This document shows, piece by piece, positions 29,601 to 37,780 of a stretch of DNA of 64,000 bases. The stretch comes from Candidatus Zipacnadia bacterium (GTDB lineage: Bacteria; Armatimonadota; Zipacnadia; Zipacnadales; UBA5352). Where the stretch lies: assembly GCA_029820945.1 (NCBI GenBank), contig JALGUJ010000004.1:22520-86519 (forward strand), written 5' to 3'. A model generated the notes under the pieces. That model did no database searches, was not told the origin of the DNA, and saw only the letters and a program-made list of their open reading frames with translations. The stretch's first letter is position 1. Every line of letters starts with the position of its first letter. A program made the translations under genes and the position numbers.

Positions 29601-29987
29601 GACCAGCGTCGGGTAGATCATCCCGTCCGGCTCCACGAAGAGCACCGATGGATCCATCAGGGCCTTGACCTTCGCCGCGTGCAGGTCGGCTCCGGGCGGC
29701 AGATCGACGACGAGGACCCGCCCGCGGGCGAGCTTCCTCCTGACCACCCCGCCCGTCGTGGCCTCCAGCGCCGAGACCTGCGTAGGACGCATGGTGGGCC
29801 GCACCCCGACGAGCAGGCGATGGGGCGCCTGGTGAGGACCGGGCGGCGCCCCGAGGGCGAAGCCCGCCCCGAGCAGCAGCAACGCGCCGAGGGCAACAGC
29901 GAGAAGGCCGCGGCGGGCGCTCCGGCCGGCCGCGGCCGTGGGTACGATGCTCCTGGCGGGCGTGTCAATCGACCTCCCGGCGCTCAT
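26628..29987 (-). CDS. S8 family (subtilisin-like) serine peptidase with Fn3-like repeats and FlgD-like Ig C-terminus
   Basis: VVIAVVDTGVDLDHPDL (Asp), VSHGTLVSGLAASVGND (His), NSGTSFSVPLVSGLAALLL (Ser); C-term VRVLNIAGRTIRVIERG...VLWDGRSEAGVAVPSGMYLVQV. Confidence 0.9.
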   Translation of the reverse strand: MSAGRSIDTPARSIVPTAAAGRSARRGLLAVALGALLLLGAGFALGAPPGPHQAPHRLLVGVRPTMRPTQVSALEATTGGVVRRKLARGRVLVVDLPPGADLHAAKVKALMDPSVLFVEPDGMIYPTLVPDDPEYPQQYHLPLIRAPEAWDVTTTSPDVVIAVVDTGVDLDHPDLAAQIYTNPGEVPGNSIDDDGNGFVDDVHGWDFVNDTPDANPEPDGVDDDGNGTRDDQVSHGTLVSGLAASVGNDGFGTAGVTWRVQILPIQVFPDDGGASVSQVIEGIDYAIDMGADIINLSVGGDYFESFSAPIAQAYEAGILVVAAAGNTGGELTDSPSTWESPVCNDGPNLGVDNHVLGVGSTDRNDVRASFSNYDGSSGRTFVDCMAPGEGMYGPGYYDPGFPDFGSYYDTNSGTSFSVPLVSGLAALLLGQNPGMGPGELIATIGDGCDNIDALNPGFAGKLGRGRINCARSLGIELRPRPPRDLSAQDTEGDEGGSITLEWQTSLDDGAGSNSVTEYVILRRRGSAGEFAEIARVPAGTTQYLDTSVTDGTSYFYRVLATSATLSSDPVTVGPVQSANDNPPPAVQGVYAEDRPADDGGAIRVGWDPYAAPADFDVFAVYRAPRSFNSVTLIQRIAEVSDPEASEYLDVTTTDGVDYYYAVTAVDVHGNEHTDVTPFGPVQSLANGPMTLQAGMYFLGSPLEPADREPTTLFQLAPGELRMARYSQPLGDYTVYSGPGTLPLRLGRGYWLKLDEYLTFTPAGNLAPSGSLSIELDPGWHQLANAYVGPMDMMAATVCYQGTTMDLASAAAANVIREVLWTYDPATNGYELVAPFLHIGDSAIQPWEGFWVRVEKPCSLTLPRPGSVVAIQSLAADIDETQDEWMAQLCARCVGGSDRDNYFGVSSRVGSAAALESPPPAPGGVDLYFLDSAAAGRRLAGIFAPTQRAEATWKLVIEAAPGQTVEVWCPDPGEIPRGYAVALCDEATGAVVDLRRQARHTIQLREDEWSRPMVLRLTQAAGALTLSSLSVEPTRAGGAQMSFTLSTAAECTVRVLNIAGRTIRVIERGRLRPAGSSQVLWDGRSEAGVAVPSGMYLVQVEAASDGGARTQAVRTLAIRR

Positions 29988-29997
29988 CTCCGGGCCG

Positions 29998-32900
29998 CTA
30001 TCGGTCGAGCTGCAGGCTTCGAATGGCGCTGACCTGCTGCCCATCGGCTGCGCGCGCCCGCACGCGCACGAGGTAGGTTCCCGCCGGAGCGGGAGCGCCG
30101 GACGCGTTGCGCCCATCCCATGTGACCTGCTGCGGGCCCGCTTCCTGGGCCCTGTCGGCGACCAGGCGCCGCACGGTGCGACCCGCGATGTTGAGGACCT
30201 CGATGTCAACCGACCCGGCCCGGGACAGCGAGTACGCCACCTGCGCGCCCCCACCGGCCGGCGCGACACTGAGCGCGTTGACGGCGAGCGCCTCAGCGCC
30301 ATCTCCGGCGATGCGAAGCGTGAAGGCGGCTTCACCTGGCTCGTCGCCGACGTCATAGCTGTATCCTGTGCTGGTCCTGAGATAGACGGAGCGGCCGGTC
30401 CGGTTGTCGGTCAGCACCGGGCGGCAGTCGGCCGGGAGCTGCGACAGGTCCGGCCAGCTCAGACGCACCGTCGCCCCGGGCATGGCGCAGGCCACGCGGA
30501 TCTGCCACTCCGCCTCGTCCTGCGACTGCGCGAAGTCCGTGGCCAGTCGCGCGTCGGCCGCGCCGGGCCGCACGAAGTACAGGTCCAGGTCCGTGTCCGG
30601 CCGCGGCGGTGAGATGACGCCGTTGAGTTGATCGGCACAGGAGCTCACGCCCAGGAAGTTGTCCGTGTCCGCGACCTCGCCGGCCTCGGCGACGAGTCGC
30701 AGCGCCCATCCGTCGAACGAGGGCCTCTCCTCGTCGCGGGCTGCGGCGGCGACGCCGGTCGGCTCCTTCAGCACGAGGGTCGCGGGCCGGCGAGCAAGGA
30801 AGAGCACGCCCTCCCCGCTCTCGATCTCGCTGCTCGCGAAGGGCAGGTTCGCCCCGGTGATCAGCCGGTAGCTGTTCTCGAACGGATCGTAGCCCCAGGC
30901 GTAGTCCCGCGTGTAGCCCAACTGGTTCGACGTCTGCAGGCTGACGGGGGTTCCCTGGCCGATTCCGGTCACCTCGGTGTCCGCGAAGTTGAGCGTGCCG
31001 GCGAAGGGGTTGCCGAGCTGGTTCCAGCCGGCGACCACCTGTTGCTCGAAGTCGCCGGCGGGCGCGCCCTCCCCGCTGACGTTGACCACGATCGGCTCAT
31101 CGGTCTTCAGCCACCACGCCCGGCCGAGGGCCTGCTGGAACACCGCCGCGTTCGGCGTGGTGGACCAGATGACGTAGGCACCGCCGTCGAGCGTCGGATC
31201 CCAATAGGCCAGGTCCGAGTCGCCATCGTCATCGATCCCGAGGATGTCGGCGATGTGCCGGGCCGCCGGATCGGACGGGACGGCGCCTACGGCGATGATC
31301 GACAGACCCGCCGGATACTCGAAGGCGAAGTTCGGGTTCGAGATGGCCGGACCGGCGGGCGTGACGGTGGTCTCCTCGTTCTCCTCATCGTCCACGCCGG
31401 TGACGGCGTAGTAGTACTCGGTGCCGTCCACCGTGGTTCGATCCACGTAGTGCAGCGCGGCGCCGGGCGACTGCGTTGCCAGCGGCTCCATGGCACTGAC
31501 GTCGGTGAACTCGCTGCCCGCTCGGTAGATGCGGTACTCCGCGATGTCGTCCGGCGGGTCATAGCCGTGCCAGCTCAGGGTGATCGCGCCACCTTGATCG
31601 GCCTGCGTGTCCACCGCCACGAGGTTATCCACCGCAGCGGGCGGCAGGTCGTCGCGCGCTATGGCCGGCCCCGCCGTCGCGGAGGGAACGATGTTGCTCG
31701 CGTCCAGGGTGTTGACCTGGTACCAGTAGGGAGTGTGGTCCGGGACCGGCGCGTCGATGAAGGCGTCCGTGCCCGGCTCCAGGCTGGCGATCTGACTGAA
31801 GTTGCCCGGAGCGCCCGGGATGGTGTCGCTCTCCGGTGCCCTGAGCACGTTGTAGCCCGTAACGTCGTCGTCGTCCTGGGGCGGCAGGGTCCAGGTGACG
31901 GTGATGCTGCCGCCCTCGTCGCCGAGGGTGTCGCGCGCCTGCAGGTTCGTGACCGGGTCGGGCGGCACGTCAAGGCCCAGCGCTCCGGCGGTATTGATCC
32001 GTCCCTGCCCAAGCGTGTCGGCGATCAGCGGATTCTGCTCGCTGATGTCGTCGCAGGAGCCGCGGATCTGGTTGATGACATCGTTCGCGGAGAAGCTCGG
32101 GAAATGCCCCTTCACCAGCGCCGCCAGGCCGGCGGCGATCGGGCAGGCCATCGACGTGCCGCTCATCGGGCCGTACGGCGTTGCCAGATCGGGGAAGGTG
32201 GGGTTGTAGTACAGCGTGCTGAGCACGTCCACGCCCGGCGCCATGACATCCACGAAGTTGTAGCTGGAAGCGTCGCGGTTGGTGAAGCTCGCAGCTATGT
32301 CCGCGCTGTCCGTCGCGCCGACGCCCAGCACGTTGTTGGTGGCACTCGGATCATCGCCGTCGTTACAGACCGGCGACATCCACGTTGCCGGATCGTCGGT
32401 GAACACCCAGGACTCATTGCCTGCGGCGCACACAATGACGACGCCCGCGGCATTAGCGGTCGCGAAGACCGAGTTGTAGATACTCGAGTAGGCGCCACCG
32501 ATGCTGAGGTTGATAACGTCCGCCCCGTTGTCGATGGCGTACTGCACTCCGGCGACTACCGTGCTGTCCGTGCCCGAGCCCAGGAGGTCGAGAACCCGAA
32601 CCATCATCAGTTGGCATGCCCAGTCGTGCCCGGCGACCCCGATGCCGTTGTCGGTCGTAGCGCCGACGAGACCGCCGGCGTGACTCCCGTGGCAGACCGC
32701 CCCGGGGGTATAGAGGTCGCCCGAAGCCACCGGGCCCGCATCGGGGTCGTTATCGTCATCGATGAAGTCCCAGCCGTGGATGTCGTCCACGTACCCGTTG
32801 CCGTCGTCATCCTCCCCGGGGTTGCCGGCCAGCTCCGCCTGATTCACCCAGTACTTGTCCACCAGGTCCTCGTGATCCGGGTCATATCCGCTGTCGCAGA

Positions 32901-33411
32901 TGGCGACCACAGTCGAGGCCGTGCCGGTCTCAATGTCCCAGCCGGTGGGCGCGCTGATCTTCGGCCAGTGCCACTGCTGGGGGTAGAGCGGGTCATCGGG
33001 GACCGCCGTGGCGTACTTCAGGTAGTCCGGCTCTGCCGCCGCGGCGACGGTCTCACTCGCCCACAGGTCCCTGCCCTCGACCACCGACATCCCCTCGGGC
33101 AGGCCAACAACCACAACGCGGGTGTTGGGGATCGCGCTGGTCAGCGTGCACTTGTTGGCCGCGAGCCTGTCCTGGAGCTGCGCCATAGTGGTGCCCGGCG
33201 CAAGCTCCACGAGGACGCGGCCTGACACTGCCAGATCCGGCACCGTCTGCTGGCCCCCGCCACGCGTGCTCATCGTGTACATGCGCGGGCTGACGACCTC
33301 TGTGTCGAACGCCAGCACTCCCGCGGACGACAGGACGATGAGGGCGAGCACGGCGCAACAAACGAGGGGGGATCCGGAACCGAGCCCGAAGCGGCGTCGG
33401 CCGTACATCAT
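29998..33411 (-). CDS. S8 family (subtilisin-like) serine peptidase with Fn3-like repeats and FlgD-like Ig C-terminus
   Basis: VVAICDSGYDPDHEDL, CHGSHAGGLVGATTDN, MSGTSMACPIAAGLAALV; C-term IEVLNIAGRTVRRLV...VTWDGRNASGAPAPAGTYLVRV. Start after GGGAGGCGG. Confidence 0.9.
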   Translation of the reverse strand: MMYGRRRFGLGSGSPLVCCAVLALIVLSSAGVLAFDTEVVSPRMYTMSTRGGGQQTVPDLAVSGRVLVELAPGTTMAQLQDRLAANKCTLTSAIPNTRVVVVGLPEGMSVVEGRDLWASETVAAAAEPDYLKYATAVPDDPLYPQQWHWPKISAPTGWDIETGTASTVVAICDSGYDPDHEDLVDKYWVNQAELAGNPGEDDDGNGYVDDIHGWDFIDDDNDPDAGPVASGDLYTPGAVCHGSHAGGLVGATTDNGIGVAGHDWACQLMMVRVLDLLGSGTDSTVVAGVQYAIDNGADVINLSIGGAYSSIYNSVFATANAAGVVIVCAAGNESWVFTDDPATWMSPVCNDGDDPSATNNVLGVGATDSADIAASFTNRDASSYNFVDVMAPGVDVLSTLYYNPTFPDLATPYGPMSGTSMACPIAAGLAALVKGHFPSFSANDVINQIRGSCDDISEQNPLIADTLGQGRINTAGALGLDVPPDPVTNLQARDTLGDEGGSITVTWTLPPQDDDDVTGYNVLRAPESDTIPGAPGNFSQIASLEPGTDAFIDAPVPDHTPYWYQVNTLDASNIVPSATAGPAIARDDLPPAAVDNLVAVDTQADQGGAITLSWHGYDPPDDIAEYRIYRAGSEFTDVSAMEPLATQSPGAALHYVDRTTVDGTEYYYAVTGVDDEENEETTVTPAGPAISNPNFAFEYPAGLSIIAVGAVPSDPAARHIADILGIDDDGDSDLAYWDPTLDGGAYVIWSTTPNAAVFQQALGRAWWLKTDEPIVVNVSGEGAPAGDFEQQVVAGWNQLGNPFAGTLNFADTEVTGIGQGTPVSLQTSNQLGYTRDYAWGYDPFENSYRLITGANLPFASSEIESGEGVLFLARRPATLVLKEPTGVAAAARDEERPSFDGWALRLVAEAGEVADTDNFLGVSSCADQLNGVISPPRPDTDLDLYFVRPGAADARLATDFAQSQDEAEWQIRVACAMPGATVRLSWPDLSQLPADCRPVLTDNRTGRSVYLRTSTGYSYDVGDEPGEAAFTLRIAGDGAEALAVNALSVAPAGGGAQVAYSLSRAGSVDIEVLNIAGRTVRRLVADRAQEAGPQQVTWDGRNASGAPAPAGTYLVRVRARAADGQQVSAIRSLQLDR

Positions 33412-33475
33412 CGTAGACCGCCTCCCACCGGACGAATGACGCGATGACAGCCCTGTGGGGCTCTCAATCCTGCCG

Positions 33476-33504
33476 ATGATACCAACTTCCCACCGGTGTG
33501 TCAA
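33476..33504 (-). promoter_or_regulatory. sigma-70-type promoter for the subtilase genes
   Basis: Minus strand TTGACA (33499-33504) - 17 nt - TATCAT (33476-33481). Confidence 0.8.
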
Positions 33505-33830
33505 CCTGACGGCCCGAGCCCCCTGGAGCCTGCGACAAGCCCTCAGGATCGGGTCCTACCACCTCACGACGGCATCTGCGTCAGGCCGCCTGAGGCCGGG
33601 CGGCGTCTGACCCGCGGGGTGCGCTCCCGGTCGCGGCACGCCTACCGCACACCGGCGCGGACGAAGCCTGGACCGCGGGCCACGGCCACCTCCCACACCG
33701 CCCCTGCGCGCGACCTCCTGTGTCCTCCCCGATGCCTCGCGCACGCCGGGGGCGCGAGGAACCCCAGTCTGGACCCCGCCACCCCTCATGGCGGCCTGCT
33801 GAGGCCCCGAACAGGCCCGATTCCGCTCGG

Positions 33831-33859
33831 TTGACTCGCCTGTGGGGGTGTGCTATACT
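33831..33859 (+). promoter_or_regulatory. sigma-70-type promoter for the yvcK-gap-pgk-tpiA operon
   Basis: TTGACT (33831-33836) - 17 nt - TATACT (33854-33859). Confidence 0.8.
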
Positions 33860-34042
33860 CGCCCCTGCCAGCCGAATCGGGCGCCCCGGCGGCAGGGAGC
33901 TGTATGCCTGCCGGAACATGCAATACGGGGAGCAAAGCCCCGGCGAGTGTCGCGCTCTCATCGATCTTCCTGCGGCGACGGCCCTTCCGACACTTGGCAG
34001 CACCGGGTCTGCACGCGATGACAGGGGCTGACGGGTGACGAG

Positions 34043-35332
34043 ATGACAAGCGCGTTGCGCAGAACCCTCGGCTGGCTCTATCCAGGTCTGAAGGTGAAGC
34101 GCTGGCTGGCTCTGCTGACGGTCGGCCTCGCCGCCGTGAGCTTCGGGACGCTCCTGATTGCGAACCTGAGGGTATTCGAGCTGATAGGACCGCTGGGCGG
34201 CCCGCGCCGGGCGCCCATGGTCGGGGCCCTGGCCGCCCTGCTCGGGCTGTTCCTCGTCGCGATCTCGCTGCGGCAGCTCGTCCGCTCGGTGGCCTGTGCC
34301 CTGCATCCGGAGGCGGACAGCCGGCTTGTCGACCTGATGCTCAATCAGCGGCGACTCCAGGGAGGACCCCGCGTTGCCGCAATCGGCGGCGGCACCGGGC
34401 TCTCGACGCTATTGCGGGGCCTCAAGGCCTTCACGACCAACCTCACCGCGGTGGCCACCGTCGCGGACGACGGAGGCAGCTCGGGCAGGCTCAGGGCGGA
34501 CATGGGCGTCCCGGCCCCCGGCGACATTCGCAACTGCCTCGTCGCGCTCGCCGATTCCGAGCCGCTCATGACCGAGCTGTTGCAGTACCGCTTCAACGGG
34601 CAGAGCGGCGGGCTCAACGGCCACAGCTTCGGGAACCTTCTCATAGCCGCGCTCACCGAGATCACCGGTGACTTCGAGCAGGCCATCCGGGAGGCCAGCC
34701 GCGTTCTGGCCATCCGCGGCCGGGTGCTGCCCCCCACCGCCGAGCCCGTGACGATCTGCGCGAAGATGACCGATGGCAGCGTGGTGCGGGGGGAGTCGGC
34801 CGTCACCGGCGCCGGGAAGCAGATCGATTACGTGTACATGGACCCGCCCGGGCCCCGCGCCGTCGCTGAGGTCATCAGGGCTATCGAAGAGGCGGACCTC
34901 ATCGTGGTCGGGCCCGGCAGCACCTTCACGAGCGTCATCCCCAACTTCCTTGTGCCCGAGGTCGCCGAGGCGGTGCGCGGCGCGCACGCGATCAAGGTGT
35001 TCGTCTGCAACATCATGACCCAGCCCGGCGAGACCACCGGCTTCAGCGCCGCGGACCACGTCCGTGCCATACAGCGGCACACCGGCGAGGTGCCCTTCGA
35101 CTACGTGCTCCTGAACAGCGCACCGGTCGATGACGGGGTGCTGCGCAAGTACCGGGCCACCGGAGCCGATCTCGTCGAGCCGGACTACACTGAGGTGGCG
35201 CGCATGGGCCTGATCCCCGTGCGCGCCGAGCTGGTCAGCCTCTCGCCGGACGGCTGGGTTCGCCATGACCCGGAGGCGGTCGCCGCCAAGCTCATGGAGT
35301 TGCTTGAGGAGCGAGCCCCGGTGCTGGTCTAG
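34043..35332 (+). CDS. yvcK: YvcK/CofD-like gluconeogenesis factor family protein with N-terminal membrane segment
   Basis: VAAIGGGTGLSTLLRGLKAFTTNLTAVATVADDGGSSGRLRADMGVPAPGDIRNCLVALAD...NGHSFGNLLIAALTEITGDFEQAI...PTAEPVTICAKMTDGSVVRGES. Confidence 0.93.
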   Translation: MTSALRRTLGWLYPGLKVKRWLALLTVGLAAVSFGTLLIANLRVFELIGPLGGPRRAPMVGALAALLGLFLVAISLRQLVRSVACALHPEADSRLVDLMLNQRRLQGGPRVAAIGGGTGLSTLLRGLKAFTTNLTAVATVADDGGSSGRLRADMGVPAPGDIRNCLVALADSEPLMTELLQYRFNGQSGGLNGHSFGNLLIAALTEITGDFEQAIREASRVLAIRGRVLPPTAEPVTICAKMTDGSVVRGESAVTGAGKQIDYVYMDPPGPRAVAEVIRAIEEADLIVVGPGSTFTSVIPNFLVPEVAEAVRGAHAIKVFVCNIMTQPGETTGFSAADHVRAIQRHTGEVPFDYVLLNSAPVDDGVLRKYRATGADLVEPDYTEVARMGLIPVRAELVSLSPDGWVRHDPEAVAAKLMELLEERAPVLV

Positions 35333-35413
35333 GCTCTACCGCCCCCGCGCGGGACAGCCCATTCTCCTGGCTCGCACCAGAGACGTCTCGTATATACCCA
35401 AGGAGGGATCCAA

Positions 35414-36433
35414 GTGGCAGTGAAGGTAGCTATCAACGGCTTCGGCCGGATCGGTCGCCAGGTGTTCAAGGCGATCTGGGAGAACTACCGCGACCGCCTC
35501 GAGGTCGTGGCCGTGAACGACCTGACCGATGACCACACGCTCGCCCATCTGCTGAAGTACGACAGCGTCTACGGGCGCTTCGACGGCACCGTGGAGGACG
35601 GCGATGGCGCCATCATCGTGGACGGCGTCGCCTTCAGGAGCCTCGAACAGCGCGATCCCGCGCTGCTTCCGTGGGACGAGTTGGGCGCCGAACTGGTGCT
35701 CGAGTCCACCGGCTTCTTCCGCGACCCCGCCGACGCCCACAAGCACATCGACGCCGGCGCAAAAAAGGTGATCATCTCCGCCCCGCCGCGCGGTGAGGGC
35801 GCCGTCACAGTGGTGCTGGGCGTCAATGACGATATCTACGATCCGGAGAACGACCACATCATCTCCAACGCCTCGTGCACCACGAACTGCCTGGCCCCGC
35901 TGGCGAAGGTCCTGCACGACGAGTTCCGCATCGCACGCGGCCTCATGACCACGATCCACTCCTACACCAGTGATCAGAATATCCTGGATGGCCCGCATAA
36001 GGACCTGCGCCGCGCGCGCTCCGCGGCCATCAACCTCGTTCCGACCACCACCGGCGCCGCCTCCGCCATCGGAACCGTCATCCCCGACCTCGATGGCAGG
36101 CTCGACGGCATGGCCATGCGCGTCCCCACGCCCACCGGCTCCATCGTGGACCTGACGGTCGAGACCGAGACGCACACGGACGTCAACGGCGTCAACGCCG
36201 CCTTCGCCGCCGCCGCCGCTGAGGGCCCGCTGGCCGACTACCTCGAGTACACCGAGGACCCCATCGTCCTGAGCGATATCGTGGGCAACCCGGCATCGTG
36301 CGTCTTTGACGCCGCCAGCACGGCCATGATAGGCGGCAACTTCATCAAGGTGCTCGGCTGGTACGATAACGAATGGGGCTACGCGCATCGCACCGCCGAC
36401 CTCATGCTGAAGATCGCCGAGATGGGCCTCTAG
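35414..36433 (+). CDS. gap: glyceraldehyde-3-phosphate dehydrogenase, type I
   Basis: VKVAINGFGRIGRQVFKAI...ISNASCTTNCLAPLAKVLHDEF...WYDNEWGYAHRTADL. Confidence 0.97.
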   Translation: MAVKVAINGFGRIGRQVFKAIWENYRDRLEVVAVNDLTDDHTLAHLLKYDSVYGRFDGTVEDGDGAIIVDGVAFRSLEQRDPALLPWDELGAELVLESTGFFRDPADAHKHIDAGAKKVIISAPPRGEGAVTVVLGVNDDIYDPENDHIISNASCTTNCLAPLAKVLHDEFRIARGLMTTIHSYTSDQNILDGPHKDLRRARSAAINLVPTTTGAASAIGTVIPDLDGRLDGMAMRVPTPTGSIVDLTVETETHTDVNGVNAAFAAAAAEGPLADYLEYTEDPIVLSDIVGNPASCVFDAASTAMIGGNFIKVLGWYDNEWGYAHRTADLMLKIAEMGL

Positions 36434-36442
36434 AGCGCGAGA

Positions 36443-36487
36443 GCAGCTACAGGCGCCGCACCGGAGATCCCGGGCGGCGCCTGCTGC
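36443..36487 (+). other. intercistronic stem-loop between gap and pgk
   Basis: CAGGCGCCG (36450-36458) / CGGCGCCTG (36475-36483), with inner CCGG/CCGG and outer GCAG/CTGC pairing. Confidence 0.6.
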
Positions 36488-36517
36488 ACCTTGCCCGCTT
36501 CATCGGAGGGATGAACT

Positions 36518-37717
36518 GTGGCGAAGAGGAGCCTGCAGGATATGCCCGGCGAGCAGTACGCGGGCAGGCGCGTCCTGGTGCGAGTTGACTTCAACGTCCC
36601 GACGGACGACGAAGGCCACATTACCGACGACACGCGCATACAATCCGCGCTGCCCACCATCGACGCCCTCATCCAGGCCGACTGCGCCGTCACGCTCTGC
36701 TCACACAAGGGCCGGCCGAAGGGCAAGGTCGACCCCGACGAATCGCTGGCACCGATCGCCGAGAAGCTCAAGGAGTTCATCGGCGATCGGGTCCGGTTCG
36801 CCCCCGACTGCATCGGGGACGACGTCGCGGGGATGCGCGCGGGCCTGGCCGGCGGCCAGGTGCTGCTGCTGGAGAACACGCGCTTCCACCCCGGCGAGGA
36901 GGACAACGACCCCGAGTTCGCGCGCGCTCTCGCCGGTGACGCACAGCTCTACGTTGACGACGCCTTTGGCAGCGTGCACCGGGCGCACGCCTCGACGGTC
37001 GGCGTGACCGACCACATCGACGTCTGCGTGGCGGGCAAGCTCGTTCGGACCGAGATCGACAGGCTGACCCCCTGCCGGGAGGCGTCCGGCGACGGCTTCA
37101 TCGTCATCCTCGGCGGCGCGAAGGTCGAGGACAAGATCAACGCCATCAAGCTCCTGCTGCCGCGCGTCGAGAGGCTGCTCGTCGGCGGCGCGATGGGATG
37201 GGCGTTCTTCAAGGCCAAGGGCATGGAGATCGGTGCGTCCCTGTGCAAGCCCGAGAGCCTGGAGGCCGCCAGGGAGATCATCGCGGAGATGGCTGACTGG
37301 CTCGACCGCATGGTCCTGCCCCGCGACGTGCATATGGTCCAGGTCGAGCCCGACACGGGTCAGGTGACGTTCGCGCCGGCCGACGGCATCCAGCCGGGCT
37401 GGAACGCCCTCGACATCGGCCCGGAGACCTGCGAGGAGTTCGGCCGGATCATCCGCGAGGAGGCCGAGGTCGTGTTCTGGAACGGGCCGATGGGCCTCTT
37501 CGAGGAGCCTCCGTTCGATGAGGGCACCCTCGCCGTCGGCCGGGCGCTGGCCGACACCGAAGCCTACACCGCCGTCGGCGGCGGAGACTCGGTCGCGGCT
37601 ATCACGCACCTCGAGCTCGATGACGACATGTCGCACATCTCGACCGGGGGCGGCGCATCGCTGGAGTTCGTCCAGGGCGACGACCTGCCCGGCATAGAGG
37701 CCCTCGACGACGCGTAG
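36518..37717 (+). CDS. pgk: phosphoglycerate kinase
   Basis: RVLVRVDFNVPTDDEGHITDDTRI...LCSHKGRPKGKVDP...LLLENTRFHPGEE...VFWNGPMGLFEEPPFDEGT. Confidence 0.97.
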   Translation: MAKRSLQDMPGEQYAGRRVLVRVDFNVPTDDEGHITDDTRIQSALPTIDALIQADCAVTLCSHKGRPKGKVDPDESLAPIAEKLKEFIGDRVRFAPDCIGDDVAGMRAGLAGGQVLLLENTRFHPGEEDNDPEFARALAGDAQLYVDDAFGSVHRAHASTVGVTDHIDVCVAGKLVRTEIDRLTPCREASGDGFIVILGGAKVEDKINAIKLLLPRVERLLVGGAMGWAFFKAKGMEIGASLCKPESLEAAREIIAEMADWLDRMVLPRDVHMVQVEPDTGQVTFAPADGIQPGWNALDIGPETCEEFGRIIREEAEVVFWNGPMGLFEEPPFDEGTLAVGRALADTEAYTAVGGGDSVAAITHLELDDDMSHISTGGGASLEFVQGDDLPGIEALDDA

Positions 37718-37780
37718 TGCGAGCGGACCGTCGCGGGCTGACGGCAAACAGGCTTCAGACCGACGCAGGGAGTGATTGAC

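Noticed and set aside
30628-33225. 865-aa plus-strand ORF opposite the second subtilase
   Set aside because: Shadow ORF; the minus strand has the catalytic triad motifs and a consensus promoter.
33505-33830. RNase P or tmRNA gene in the long spacer between the subtilase and yvcK promoters
   Set aside because: No conserved RNase P P4 or tmRNA motifs seen on either strand; left unassigned.
33920-33945. c-di-GMP (GEMM) riboswitch suggested by GCAAAGCC in the yvcK leader
   Set aside because: Only a short local match; the overall helix arrangement does not follow the GEMM architecture.
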